Assembly (NCBI GenBank): GCA_020851565.1
Contig: JADZCN010000031.1
Location: 1-64,000 of the forward strand
Source: Acidobacteriota bacterium
Lineage (GTDB): Bacteria > Acidobacteriota > Vicinamibacteria > Vicinamibacterales > UBA2999
Reading direction: 5' to 3'
Length of the DNA: 64,000 bases
The notes under the pieces were generated by a model. That model was not told the origin of the DNA, did not search any database, and saw only the letters and a program-made list of their open reading frames with translations. Positions 53,720-62,538 of this stretch are shown one piece after another. The position numbers and the translations under genes are program-made. The stretch's first letter is position 1, and each line of letters opens with the position of its first letter.

Positions 53720-55420
53720 GTGCAGCAGCCCCCGTCTTCGCTGGTGGACCAGGTCCAGGCGCTCACCGAGCGGCTCGCGGTCGTCGAGGCCCGGCTGTCG
53801 GCGCTCGAGGCCCGCCGGCCGGCTCCGGCCGGCGAGCCGGCCGAATACGACATCCTCCCGACCGTCGCCGTTCCCCGCGTCGACGCGCTCCGCCTCACGA
53901 CGGCCCTTGGCCGATCGTTCATCGTGCTCGGCGGCGCATTCCTGCTGCGGGCGCTGACCGACGGCGGCGCGTGGCCGCCCGCGGCCGGCGTGACACTGGG
54001 CCTGGTCTACGCGCTCTCGTGGATGATGCTGTCGGATCGTGCGGCAGGCACCGGCGACCGCGTGCGCGCCATCTTCGACGGCGGCACCGCCCTCGTCATC
54101 GGCTTCCCGCTCATCGCGGAGGCGACCTTCCGCTTCGGCCTGTTCACGGCGGAGGCGGCGGCCGTGGTGCTCACCGCGTTCACGGCGGTTGCCCTGGTCG
54201 TGGCCCATCGTGCCGGCCTGCAGACCCTGGCGTGGATGGGCACCGTCGGCGGGATGATGACGGGCCTCACGTTGATGGTGCGGCTCGGCGTCGTCGCGCC
54301 GTACTCGATCTACTTCACCGCGCTCGGGGTCGGAACACTCTGGCTGGGCTACCTCCGGGAATGGAAACTGCTGCGGTGGCCCACCGGCCTGCTGGCCGCA
54401 GGCGGCGTGCTGGGCGTCACCTCCCGCGCGCTCTCGGTGCCGCCCGTCGATTCGGCGCTGAGCGCCTGGGCCGCGCAGGGCCTGCTCGTCGTCGGCTACT
54501 TCGCCTCCGTTGCCATCCGCACGCTGGTGCGCGGCCGCCAGGTGATCGTCTTCGAGGTCGCCCAGACGGTGCTGGTGCTGCTGGTCGGCGTGGGCGGCGC
54601 CGTGATGGTCAGCCGCTCGATGCAGGCCGGCGGCGGGACGCTCGGTCTCGTCCTGGCGTTGCTCGGCGCCGTCGCATACCTGGTGTCGTTCCGCTTCATG
54701 CCGCGCGATGCGCGCGGCGCGCTGAACTTCTACTTCTACAGCTCGCTCGCCATCGTCTTCGCGCTGACCGGTGTCGAGACCGCGCTCGGAGGGGCGGCCC
54801 GCGCGCTGGCCCTCACCGGCTTTGCCGCGATGCTGGCGGTGGCGTGGTCGCGGACGGGCCGCGTCACCCTGGGCGGCCATGCGGCCGTGGCGCTTGCCGC
54901 TGCTTCGGCATCCGGGGGGCTGATGGCGCTCTTCGAGTCGGCGTTCGCCGGCGAGTTCCCGGTTGCCGCACTGCTCTGGACCGCGGGCCTCACGCTGGCG
55001 GTTGCCGTGCTCGTGAGCGGCAGCCATGCGTCGGAAGCGCACCCCGGCCGCCTCGTCGCCGCCGACGTCCCTGCCCTGGCCATCGGCCTGATGGCGGTCA
55101 TTGGGACCGCGGCCTTCCTCACCCTCGCTGTGGCTCGTGCGCTGGAAGCGGTGTCGTCCGCCGCGATGGATCCCGGCACGCTGGCCACGGTGCGCACGGC
55201 CGTGCTCTCGATGATGGCCGTGGGCGCCGCCCTGCTCGATCGGCCCGGTCGCTTCTCGGCCATCGGCCGGCTGGCCTACCCGCTGCTGGCGCTGACGGGC
55301 CTGAAGCTCGCGCTCGTGGACCTGCGCGCCTCGTCGCCGGCGACGCTGTTCGTGGCGCTGGCGTGCTACGGGGTGGCGCTGGTCATGGTGGCCCGCCTTC
55401 GTCGCGTGGCTGCGCACTAG
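53720..55420 (+). CDS. Polytopic membrane protein, DUF2339-like
   Basis: 566 residues from GTG 53720. An N-terminal coiled coil (about 5-35; SLVDQVQALTERLAVVEARL) is followed by about 14-16 hydrophobic helices covering the rest. This layout, with a leading coiled coil and many helices, resembles DUF2339 integral membrane proteins, which have no assigned function. No catalytic motifs or transport signatures were found. Divergent from the Rieske operon; no cotranscribed partner is evident. Confidence 0.7.
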   Translation: MQQPPSSLVDQVQALTERLAVVEARLSALEARRPAPAGEPAEYDILPTVAVPRVDALRLTTALGRSFIVLGGAFLLRALTDGGAWPPAAGVTLGLVYALSWMMLSDRAAGTGDRVRAIFDGGTALVIGFPLIAEATFRFGLFTAEAAAVVLTAFTAVALVVAHRAGLQTLAWMGTVGGMMTGLTLMVRLGVVAPYSIYFTALGVGTLWLGYLREWKLLRWPTGLLAAGGVLGVTSRALSVPPVDSALSAWAAQGLLVVGYFASVAIRTLVRGRQVIVFEVAQTVLVLLVGVGGAVMVSRSMQAGGGTLGLVLALLGAVAYLVSFRFMPRDARGALNFYFYSSLAIVFALTGVETALGGAARALALTGFAAMLAVAWSRTGRVTLGGHAAVALAAASASGGLMALFESAFAGEFPVAALLWTAGLTLAVAVLVSGSHASEAHPGRLVAADVPALAIGLMAVIGTAAFLTLAVARALEAVSSAAMDPGTLATVRTAVLSMMAVGAALLDRPGRFSAIGRLAYPLLALTGLKLALVDLRASSPATLFVALACYGVALVMVARLRRVAAH

Positions 55421-55595
55421 CGACCACGGCGCGGCGATGCCGGCTGGCCGTCATCGACGGGTGTCCCCGGCCGTGCCAGTGGTGCCAGGAGCGGCGCAGT
55501 CCCCCAGATCTCACCTCGCCACCTTGGCGTCAACCTTGCAGCCGCGTCACACCGGGCGCTATCAGGCCTCGGGTCCCCGCCAGAAGGAGTCCGCC

Positions 55596-56513
55596 ATGAA
55601 GGACCCGGCATCGTCATTACCTTTCCAGGCCCGTAGGACCGGACGGTCGAGGCTGTTGCTCGCCACCACCGTCGCCCTGACACTGATGGTCGGCGCGTGC
55701 GGGGACGATGGACCCTCGTCGCCGACCGGGCCGACACCGACACCAACACCCGCCACGACACGCATCATCGCGCTCAGTGGCAACCTGGCCTTTGGCGACG
55801 TCCCCGTGGGCAGCAGCCGTGATGCCACCCTCACCATCAGGAACACCGGAAATGCCGTGCTCACGATCACGAGCCTGACGGCGCCGGGCGACCTGGCGGA
55901 CCTGCTGACGGCGGACTGGACCAGCGGCCAGGTGGCGGCTGGGGCCTCGCAGGCGGTGACCATCCGGTTCACCCCCACGCAGCCGGGCTCCTACAGCGGC
56001 ACCCTGGCCGTCAACGGCGACCAGACGAGCGGGACGAACACGATCGCGGTTTCCGCGACCGCGACAGGAGGTGCGTTCTCGGGCGACTGGCTTGGCGGGC
56101 ACATCATCACGGCGTGTGACGGCACGGGATCGGCGCAGGACCTGATCTGCAGCGCCGCCCGCGGCGAGTTCCCCGTGGGCTCGAACATGCTCTTCGCGGC
56201 GACACTGCAGCAGACGGGCAGCAGCGTCTCCGGGACCGTGAACCTGGCCGGGCTCGAGGGCACGATGAGCGGGACCGTCGTCGGCGGCGTCCTCTCGTTG
56301 CAGGGCACCGCCACGGGAGAGGGTTTCACCGCCGTCGTGACAAGGTGGAGCACCACCGTGTCGGGCAACACGATGAGCGGCGCGATCGACTACGACCTGC
56401 GCTTCGTCAATGTCCCGGGCGTGGCCAGCATCCGCTCGACCCTTTCCGACGTGACTCGCCTGACGACGACAACCCGCACGAGCACGATGAAGCCCATCCG
56501 CCTGAGAACCTGA
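55596..56513 (+). CDS. Choice-of-anchor D lipoprotein
   Basis: 305 residues from ATG 55596 with AAGGAG 7-8 nt upstream. Signal peptide about 1-35 ends in a lipobox (LMVGAC), then a Thr/Pro-rich spacer. Residues about 55-155 are an ASPM-SPD-2-Hydin-like beta-sandwich (LAFGDVPVGSSRDATLTIRN, VTIRFTPTQPGSYSGTLAV). The C-terminal domain (about 165-300) is a barrel-like strand set (FAATLQQTGSSVSGTV). It is probably an outer-membrane or periplasmic lipoprotein. The last codons and stop lie inside the GAACCCC repeat, so the array has replaced the original 3' end. Confidence 0.8.
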   Translation: MKDPASSLPFQARRTGRSRLLLATTVALTLMVGACGDDGPSSPTGPTPTPTPATTRIIALSGNLAFGDVPVGSSRDATLTIRNTGNAVLTITSLTAPGDLADLLTADWTSGQVAAGASQAVTIRFTPTQPGSYSGTLAVNGDQTSGTNTIAVSATATGGAFSGDWLGGHIITACDGTGSAQDLICSAARGEFPVGSNMLFAATLQQTGSSVSGTVNLAGLEGTMSGTVVGGVLSLQGTATGEGFTAVVTRWSTTVSGNTMSGAIDYDLRFVNVPGVASIRSTLSDVTRLTTTTRTSTMKPIRLRT

Positions 56514-56582
56514 GAACCCGAGAACCCCCGAACCCCCGAACCCCAGAACCCCAGAACCCCAGAACCCCAGAACCCCAGAACC
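56506..56582 (+). repeat. Tandem 8-bp array GAACCCCN that includes a stop codon
   Basis: Nine 8-bp units (GAACCTGA, GAACCCGA, two GAACCCCC, five GAACCCCA) plus a partial sixth. The first unit contains the TGA stop (56511-56513) of the lipoprotein gene; the last ends 5 nt before the DUF4097 stop. Both flanking genes converge on it. Confidence 0.9.
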
Positions 56583-56586
56583 GTTT

Positions 56587-57303
56587 CTACCGCTTGATCG
56601 TGGCGGACCCGCTGAACGTCTTGAAGCGGAAGCTCGCGCTGCCGCCGCCGTTCAGCTCTCCGCGGAAGTTCCGTCGGCCGCTCGTCTTCAGCGTGACCGG
56701 CAGGTCGCTGTCGAAGCGGCCGCTGAAGCTGTCGAAGTCGATGGATCCGCGCGCACTGTCGGGCAGGCGCAGTCGCGCATCGCCGCTGAAGCTCTCGATG
56801 TCCAGCCCATCGCCGTCGTTCCACGTGCCGGCATTGAGCTCGATGTCGCCGCTGAAGGTCTTCAGCCGGTGCGCCCCCTGCACGTTCTCCACCTCGATGG
56901 GCGCGCTGAACGAGTTGACGTCGAGGCGCATGCTGGACGGCACCTGGATGTCGAAGTCGGTCTCGACGACGTTGTCGTTGTCGCGTTCGACGACCTGGTG
57001 GTTGGCGTTCACCTCGACCGAGTTGCCGTTCTGCCGCACCTCGATCTGGATGTCGCGCAGCCGGTCGGCACGGGCCCGGCGGACGGCGTGAATCACCACC
57101 TGGTTGCCGCCGGTGCCGCGGATGGTCACGCGGCCGGAAAACGTGCGCAGGCGGAACGTGCCTCCGGGCTGCACGCTGAGCGTTCGGTCGAAGGTTTCCT
57201 CCTGCCGGGACTGGGCGGAGGCAGGGACGGACGCGGCAACGAACACGGCCAGGCACGCGGCGGCCAGGCCGGCGGGACGCGTGAAACGGGCGGAACGGGT
57301 CAT
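56587..57303 (-). CDS. DUF4097-family beta-helix/strand repeat protein, exported
   Basis: 238 residues from ATG 57303 with GAGG 6 nt upstream; a 63-residue upstream extension is not supported. Signal peptide about 1-31 (ending ASAQS). Regular strand repeats of the type F-S-G-x-[IV]-x-[LI] (RTFSGRVTI, KTFSGDIEL, ESFSGDARL, DSFSGRFDS, KTFSGSATI) identify DUF4097. These are exported, often anti-sigma- or stress-linked proteins without known activity. Converges on the anchor-D lipoprotein gene. Confidence 0.85.
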   Translation of the reverse strand: MTRSARFTRPAGLAAACLAVFVAASVPASAQSRQEETFDRTLSVQPGGTFRLRTFSGRVTIRGTGGNQVVIHAVRRARADRLRDIQIEVRQNGNSVEVNANHQVVERDNDNVVETDFDIQVPSSMRLDVNSFSAPIEVENVQGAHRLKTFSGDIELNAGTWNDGDGLDIESFSGDARLRLPDSARGSIDFDSFSGRFDSDLPVTLKTSGRRNFRGELNGGGSASFRFKTFSGSATIKR

Positions 57304-57422
57304 GATTACCTCTTCGGGCGGCAAGTCCGGCGCGCCCGTCAAGAGCAGTAGACGGGAGGCGCTCGCGAAACGTTGACGCCCCCGGACCACCGATCGGTTT
57401 CCGGGCGGAAGCAGACCTGTGG

Positions 57423-57428
57423 CAAAGT
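57423..57428 (+). promoter_or_regulatory. Possible -10 element (CAAAGT) of the NDH-2/CNB gene
   Basis: CAAAGT ends 6 nt before GTG 57435, the leaderless spacing seen elsewhere here. Confidence 0.3.
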
Positions 57429-57434
57429 GCTCCC

Positions 57435-59078
57435 GTGCCGGGTGCCTCGCCACGGCCGCTGCCCGAGCCGCGGGCCCCTCACATCGTGGCACTCGGCGCC
57501 GGCTACGCCTCGCTCTTCGCCTATCGGGCGCTTGCGCCCCTGCTCCGTGCCGGCCGCGTGCGGATGACGGTCATCGACCGCAACAACTACCACTGCTTCC
57601 ACGGGCTGGTCCCCGAGGTGCTCGGGGGCACCCTGCAGGCCAACACGATCCTGAGCCCCGTGCGCCGCCTGTTCCGCCATGCACGGTTCTGCTACGGCGA
57701 GATCACGGGCATCGACGTCGCCGCCCGGCAGGTCACCTTCGGCCGCGGTCTCGATGGCAAGGAGTTCGTCGTCCCGTACGATCACCTGGTGGTGGGCCTC
57801 GGGACCGTCGACGAGCTCCGCCGCATTCCAGGCATCGCCGAGCACGCGCTGCAGCTCAAGTCGTTCCCCGAGATCCTCGAGCTCCGGCATCGCCTGATCA
57901 CGATGCTGGAGCTCGCCGACATCGAGACCGATCCCGAGGAGGTGGAGCGGCTCCTCACCTTCGTGGTGGCCGGCGGCAATTATGCCGGTATCGAAGTGGC
58001 GGGCGAGCTCTCCGACCATCTCCCGCGCCTCGCGCGGCAGCGCTTCCCGAACGTTCCCGTCGAGCAGATCCGCATCGTCGTCGTCCAGTCCGGCCCGCGC
58101 ATCCTGCCGGAGCTCGCCGAGCACTACCCGGGCCTCCAGGCGAGCGCGGAACGGACGCTCGCCGGCAACCCGCACGTCCGGATCCTCACGGGCGTGCGCC
58201 TTGCCTCGGCCACCACGGAAGCCGCCGTCCTCAGCACCGGCGAGCGCGTGCCGACGCGGACCATCATCAGCTGCATCGGGACGGCGCCTTCTCCGCTTCT
58301 GGACCAGATTCCCGCCGTGCGGGACGGCCTGGGCCGGCTGGTCGCCGACGCGTGCCTTCGCGTCCAGGGCGTCAGCGACGTCTGGTCGGCGGGGGATTGC
58401 GCGGCGGTGCCGCACCCTGACGGCGGGACCGTTCCGCCCCTGGCGATCTGGGCCATGACCGCTGGCCGGCAACTCGGCCGCAACATCGCGGCCACCCTTG
58501 CCGGCCGGGAGCCCCGACCGTATCGCTTCACCGGCCTCGGCGACGCCTGCGTCCTCGGGCACCGGCAGGCCGTCGGGCACTTGAAGGGCATCCAGCTGAC
58601 CGGCCTGGTGGGATACATCGGCTGGCGCTACTTCATGGTGCGGTACCTGCCCGCATGGGAGAAGAAGGTCCGCCTCGTCGTGGACTGGCTGCTCGCGCCC
58701 TTCTTCGGGCGCGATCTCATCGACACGCGCGTGCACCGTCCGATCGATGTCGTGTCCGTCCTCTACGAGCCGGGCCAGGACATCGTCCGGGAGGGCGATA
58801 TCGGGCACGAGCTGTACATCATCCGCTCCGGCGAGGTCGAGGTCTGGAAGCGCCGGGGCGAGAGCCCGGGCAGCGACCTGGTGGCCACGCTCGGCCCAGG
58901 CGAGCGGTTCGGAGAAGTGGCCGTTTTCCGAGGGGTGCGCCGCACGGCCACGGTCCGGGCGCGCACGCGCGTCGAACTGCTCCGCGTGCGGCGGGACGCG
59001 GCGGTGGCACTCACCGAATCGAGCGCGGACATTGCGCGCACGCTGGCGGCCGCAGGGCCCGGCACCCACGGGAGATAA
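57435..59078 (+). CDS. NDH-2-like FAD oxidoreductase fused to a cyclic-nucleotide-binding domain
   Basis: 547 residues from GTG 57435. The type II NADH dehydrogenase-like part (1-410) has a FAD Rossmann motif (ALGAGYASLFAYRAL), NYHCFHGLVPEVLGG as in NDH-2 near the flavin, a second dinucleotide motif (VVAGGNYAGIEVAGEL) and a late VWSAGDCAAVP. Residues about 440-535 are a cyclic-nucleotide-binding fold (YEPGQDIVREGDIGHELYII, ERFGEVAVFRGVRRTATVRA), where FGE...R-T-A-T carries the phosphate-binding Arg. Quinone or another acceptor reduction could thus be gated by cAMP or cGMP. It heads a row of redox genes; the dihaem lipoprotein starts 4 nt after its stop. Confidence 0.85.
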   Translation: MPGASPRPLPEPRAPHIVALGAGYASLFAYRALAPLLRAGRVRMTVIDRNNYHCFHGLVPEVLGGTLQANTILSPVRRLFRHARFCYGEITGIDVAARQVTFGRGLDGKEFVVPYDHLVVGLGTVDELRRIPGIAEHALQLKSFPEILELRHRLITMLELADIETDPEEVERLLTFVVAGGNYAGIEVAGELSDHLPRLARQRFPNVPVEQIRIVVVQSGPRILPELAEHYPGLQASAERTLAGNPHVRILTGVRLASATTEAAVLSTGERVPTRTIISCIGTAPSPLLDQIPAVRDGLGRLVADACLRVQGVSDVWSAGDCAAVPHPDGGTVPPLAIWAMTAGRQLGRNIAATLAGREPRPYRFTGLGDACVLGHRQAVGHLKGIQLTGLVGYIGWRYFMVRYLPAWEKKVRLVVDWLLAPFFGRDLIDTRVHRPIDVVSVLYEPGQDIVREGDIGHELYIIRSGEVEVWKRRGESPGSDLVATLGPGERFGEVAVFRGVRRTATVRARTRVELLRVRRDAAVALTESSADIARTLAAAGPGTHGR

Positions 59079-59082
59079 CCGC

Positions 59083-61422
59083 ATGACCATGCGTGAGATC
59101 ACGAGCACGATCCTGGCAGGCCTGCTTCTCGTGTGCGTCGGCTGCAACGAGCCGCCCCCGGTGGACGAGGCCATGGCGGCGGGGAAGACGGCCGACGACT
59201 TCCCGACGGCCACGACGGACCTGTTCGCAGGAATGGACAACGGCATCGCGTTGACACCCGACGAGATCGAAGGCCGCAACACCTGGATGATGTGGACCGG
59301 CGGCAACGAGCGCTTCTGGGATGTCATGGCGCAGCGCGGCTATGGCCTCGTCGACTTCCTGAAGACCATCGACTCGCGCAAGCGAGCACAGCGGTTCGCC
59401 GAGCTGGGGGTGATCAACGAGCCCGGCTTCCGCGCCGCCACCGCGCCTGACGAGTTCGGCCTGCATATCGACGTCCCGGAGGGCGAGCCCCCAGCCGGCG
59501 TGGACCCGGCCGTCTACGGCCGATCCACGGGTGTGATCGGACTCCGGCTGTTTCCGAACCCGCAGTTCGATGCCGCCGCCCGCGCGCGCTGGGATCCAGC
59601 GCGCTACTTCAACGACCCGTCCTACTATCGCGATCCCGCGCTCGTCCGCCCGTACCGGGTGGGGATGACGTGCGCGTTCTGTCACGTCGCGTTCCATCCA
59701 CTGCACCCGCCCGCCGACGTGGCCAGTCCCTCCTGGGCGGAGCTGTCGGGCACGATCGGCAACCAGTACTTCAGGACGCTGGGCGTCTTCGGCGGTGACG
59801 CCGGCCCCGACCACCTCTTCCACCAGCTGCTGCGAACGTCCCGCCCCGGGGCGCTCGACACGTCGATCATCGCCACCGACCACAACAACAACCCGAACAT
59901 CATCAACTCCATCTACCAGGTCGCCGCGCGGTTGCGCGTGGCCGTCGAGGAGCCGGTGGAGGGCGGGGCACTCCTGCTGACGGCCGACGGCGGGGAGCGC
60001 CGCCATGTGCCGCACGTGCTCGTGGACGGGGCCGACTCGGTGGGCGTCCAGGCGGCGCTCAACCGGGTCTTCGTCAACATCGGGACTTTCAGCGAGGAGT
60101 GGCTGCGCGACCACAACGCCATCATCGGGTTCCGCACACCGCGGCCGTTCCGCATCGCACTCGCGCGCACGAACTCGGTGTACTGGCAGGTCACGGAGCG
60201 GCGCTCGCTGAAGCTCGCGCAGTACCTGGCGAAGGCCAGCGGCCCCATGTACCTGAAGGACGCGCCGGGCGGCGAACGGTACCTCACTGCGGACACGGCG
60301 CTCGTCGACCGCGGCAAGCGGGCATTCGCCGAGCGCTGCATGGCGTGCCATTCCAGCAAGCGCCCGAACGACGGGATCGAGCGGCGGCCGGAAGATTTCG
60401 CGAGCTGGGCCCGCAGCGATGCGTTCCTCGACTGGGCGCGTGCCGAGGTGATGAAGCCCGACTTCCTCCAGGACAACTTCCTTTCCACCGACGCCCGCTA
60501 CCCGGTCACGCTGCTCCAGACCAACGCGGCGCGCGCCCTGCAGAACAACGCCGTGGCCGGCGGGATCTGGGAGGACTTCTCGTCGCTCACCTACAAGCGC
60601 ACGCCGTCGGTGGGGCAGATAGAAGTCCTCGACCCGTTCTCCGGGCGCACGGTTCCCTTCGAGATGCCGGCGGGCGGCCCGGGTTTCTACCGCGTTCCGA
60701 CACTGGTCGCCATCTGGGCGGGCGCGCCCTTCCTGCACAACAACGCGCTCGGCGACTTCAATGGCGACCCGTCGGTCGAGGGCCGGATGCGCGCCTTCGA
60801 CGACGCGATGACGAAGATGTTCTGGGAGGCCAGGCGCCCCGGAACGATCGCGCGGACGACGACACGGTCGTGGCTCACGTTCCCGGCCGCGGACCTGCCG
60901 GTGCTGGTGGAAGGCATCGTGCCGCGGGCGCGCGTGTTCCTGCGTTTCCCCTGGCTGCTGCCGCTGGCGCTGGTGCTCGCGGCGGTCGCGCTCTGGCGGG
61001 GCGCCGGCCGCGCCTCGGGCTCGCTGTGGCGTCGAGGCGGGCGGCTGGCCGGCGGGCTGGCCGGCGCTGCGGCACTGGTCCTGCTGCCGCTCAACTGGTT
61101 TGCCGCAGGACGAATGGGCGATCTGCGGGTGGGCCCGTTTCCCGCGGGCATCCCGGTCGGGGTGATCTCGAACCTCGACCCGCACGCATCGCCCACGCGC
61201 CTCCTGCCGGCGATGTGGAGGATGCACCGGGTGATGTCGCGCATCGAGTCGGAAGGGCTTGCGGACGAGGATGCGGCGCGCCTGCTCGAAGCCGAGGCCG
61301 CACCGGCGCTCCGCGCGCTCAGCAAGAGCCCCGACTGGGTGGAGGATCGCGGCCACTATTTCGCGTCGGGATTGTCGGACGAGGACAAACGCGGGCTGAT
61401 CGAGTTCCTCAAGACGTTTTGA
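59083..61422 (+). CDS. Dihaem cytochrome c membrane lipoprotein
   Basis: 779 residues from ATG 59083 with GGGAG about 9 nt upstream. Signal peptide about 1-20 with a lipobox ending VGC. Haem motifs CAFCH (Cys197) and CMACH (Cys419) are well separated. The surrounding sequence (FYRVPTLVAIWAGAPFLHNN) resembles the di-haem peroxidase-like/c-type oxidase proteins found beside oxidoreductases. Two transmembrane helices near residues 625-645 and 655-680 and a final helical domain follow, so it is not a simple soluble cytochrome. It starts 4 nt after the flavoprotein gene, consistent with electron transfer from that enzyme. Confidence 0.82.
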   Translation: MTMREITSTILAGLLLVCVGCNEPPPVDEAMAAGKTADDFPTATTDLFAGMDNGIALTPDEIEGRNTWMMWTGGNERFWDVMAQRGYGLVDFLKTIDSRKRAQRFAELGVINEPGFRAATAPDEFGLHIDVPEGEPPAGVDPAVYGRSTGVIGLRLFPNPQFDAAARARWDPARYFNDPSYYRDPALVRPYRVGMTCAFCHVAFHPLHPPADVASPSWAELSGTIGNQYFRTLGVFGGDAGPDHLFHQLLRTSRPGALDTSIIATDHNNNPNIINSIYQVAARLRVAVEEPVEGGALLLTADGGERRHVPHVLVDGADSVGVQAALNRVFVNIGTFSEEWLRDHNAIIGFRTPRPFRIALARTNSVYWQVTERRSLKLAQYLAKASGPMYLKDAPGGERYLTADTALVDRGKRAFAERCMACHSSKRPNDGIERRPEDFASWARSDAFLDWARAEVMKPDFLQDNFLSTDARYPVTLLQTNAARALQNNAVAGGIWEDFSSLTYKRTPSVGQIEVLDPFSGRTVPFEMPAGGPGFYRVPTLVAIWAGAPFLHNNALGDFNGDPSVEGRMRAFDDAMTKMFWEARRPGTIARTTTRSWLTFPAADLPVLVEGIVPRARVFLRFPWLLPLALVLAAVALWRGAGRASGSLWRRGGRLAGGLAGAAALVLLPLNWFAAGRMGDLRVGPFPAGIPVGVISNLDPHASPTRLLPAMWRMHRVMSRIESEGLADEDAARLLEAEAAPALRALSKSPDWVEDRGHYFASGLSDEDKRGLIEFLKTF

Positions 61423-61482
61423 ATCGCCGACGTTTCGGTTGTGTGGCATCATCCGCACGCCAACGTCGGGGAGCTCATTCAG

Positions 61483-62532
61483 ATGGACATGCAGGCAGGC
61501 GTCGACCGGGCCGATCGATACGCGTTCAACGGCACATTCGTGAAGGATTGGGTTCTCACGCGCAAGTTCGGCCGGCAGAGCTCGGACCGGCGCCAGCGCT
61601 GGCACGATCGGATGGTCCGGAAGATGGAAGGACAGCCGCCCGGCCGCGAGCTGACCGTCGAGCGACGGGTGGGCCTCACCGCGGAGGAGTTCCGACGTGA
61701 GTACTTCCTGACGGGGAAGCCCGTCGTGCTCGAAGGCGCCGGCCGCGGGTGGCCAGCGGTGAAGAAGTGGACGTTCGAGTTCCTGATGGAGCGCTGCGGC
61801 CAGGACCGGGTGGACGTCCTCGACGGGCACAACTGGAAGGTCAGCCGCCGTGAAGGCGACGACGTCGTGAGCACGGAAGAACGCGGGATGCAGGTCAGGG
61901 AGCTCCTCGCGGCGGCGCGCACCGGCAGCGGGTGGTACGGCGCGTTCATGGAACTGCTCGACAAGTACGAGGACCTGCGCCGGGACATCGATCTCGACTT
62001 CGTGCGTCGTTACGGCTGCATGGACGCCCGGGTGCCCTGGCAGCAGAACATCCTGGCGAAGATGTACGTCGGCGGGCCGATGACCGCGACGTCGCTGCAC
62101 TGCGCGCCGGTGATGAACCTGTACCTGCAGGCCTACGGCCGGAAGCGCTGGGTGCTGATTTCGCCCCGGTTCTCGCCGTTCATGTACATGGGCCTCTCGA
62201 AGGGCGGCAACTGGCAGTCGCGCGTGGACTTCCGCAACCCCGACTACGACGAGTGCCCCCTGTACAGGTACGTCGATCGCTACGAGACGGTGCTCGAGCC
62301 CGGGGACGTCCTGTGGAACCCGCCCTGGGTCTGGCACGGCGTGCAGAACCTCACGGAGTCGATCGCGGTCAGCATGTGGTGGTTCAACGTGACCCGAAGC
62401 TTCGGGAACAACCCGGTGCTCACGCCGCTCGTGGCGCTGCTGGGCGACCCCAACCCGATCATGATCCAGCTGGGCCTGCACAAGGACACGACGGAGAAGG
62501 CCTCCGCATTCTCGGTGCACCTGAACAAGTAG
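61483..62532 (+). CDS. JmjC/cupin_8 oxygenase-like protein with HxA in place of HxD
   Basis: 349 residues from ATG 61483 with GGGGAG 9 nt upstream; a GTG at 61441 is a weaker start. The fold is the Fe(II)/2-oxoglutarate JmjC type: an N-terminal GKPVVLEGAGRGWPAVKKW (typical cupin_8 opening), then SLHCAPVMNLYLQAYGRKRW, where the family normally has H-x-D, and a distal His285 in PPWVWHGVQNL. His206 is present but the Asp is Ala208, so the carboxylate of the facial triad is missing. The protein could be catalytically dead, or use the open coordination site, as Fe/2OG halogenases do with HxA/HxG. It lies between the dihaem lipoprotein and the Cys-hydrolase genes. Confidence 0.82.
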   Translation: MDMQAGVDRADRYAFNGTFVKDWVLTRKFGRQSSDRRQRWHDRMVRKMEGQPPGRELTVERRVGLTAEEFRREYFLTGKPVVLEGAGRGWPAVKKWTFEFLMERCGQDRVDVLDGHNWKVSRREGDDVVSTEERGMQVRELLAAARTGSGWYGAFMELLDKYEDLRRDIDLDFVRRYGCMDARVPWQQNILAKMYVGGPMTATSLHCAPVMNLYLQAYGRKRWVLISPRFSPFMYMGLSKGGNWQSRVDFRNPDYDECPLYRYVDRYETVLEPGDVLWNPPWVWHGVQNLTESIAVSMWWFNVTRSFGNNPVLTPLVALLGDPNPIMIQLGLHKDTTEKASAFSVHLNK

Positions 62533-62538
62533 CGGCGC

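Noticed and set aside
53384..55417. 677-codon minus-strand frame opposite the polytopic protein
   Set aside because: Charged low-complexity shadow of a hydrophobic gene; no credible start or domain.
58747..59082. N-terminal extension of the dihaem lipoprotein
   Set aside because: It overlaps the CNB domain of the previous gene; the lipobox and SD indicate ATG 59083.
59011..62520. 1169-codon minus-strand frame opposite the cytochrome and JmjC genes
   Set aside because: It spans three plus-strand genes that have motifs and SDs; it has no domain and starts within coding sequence.
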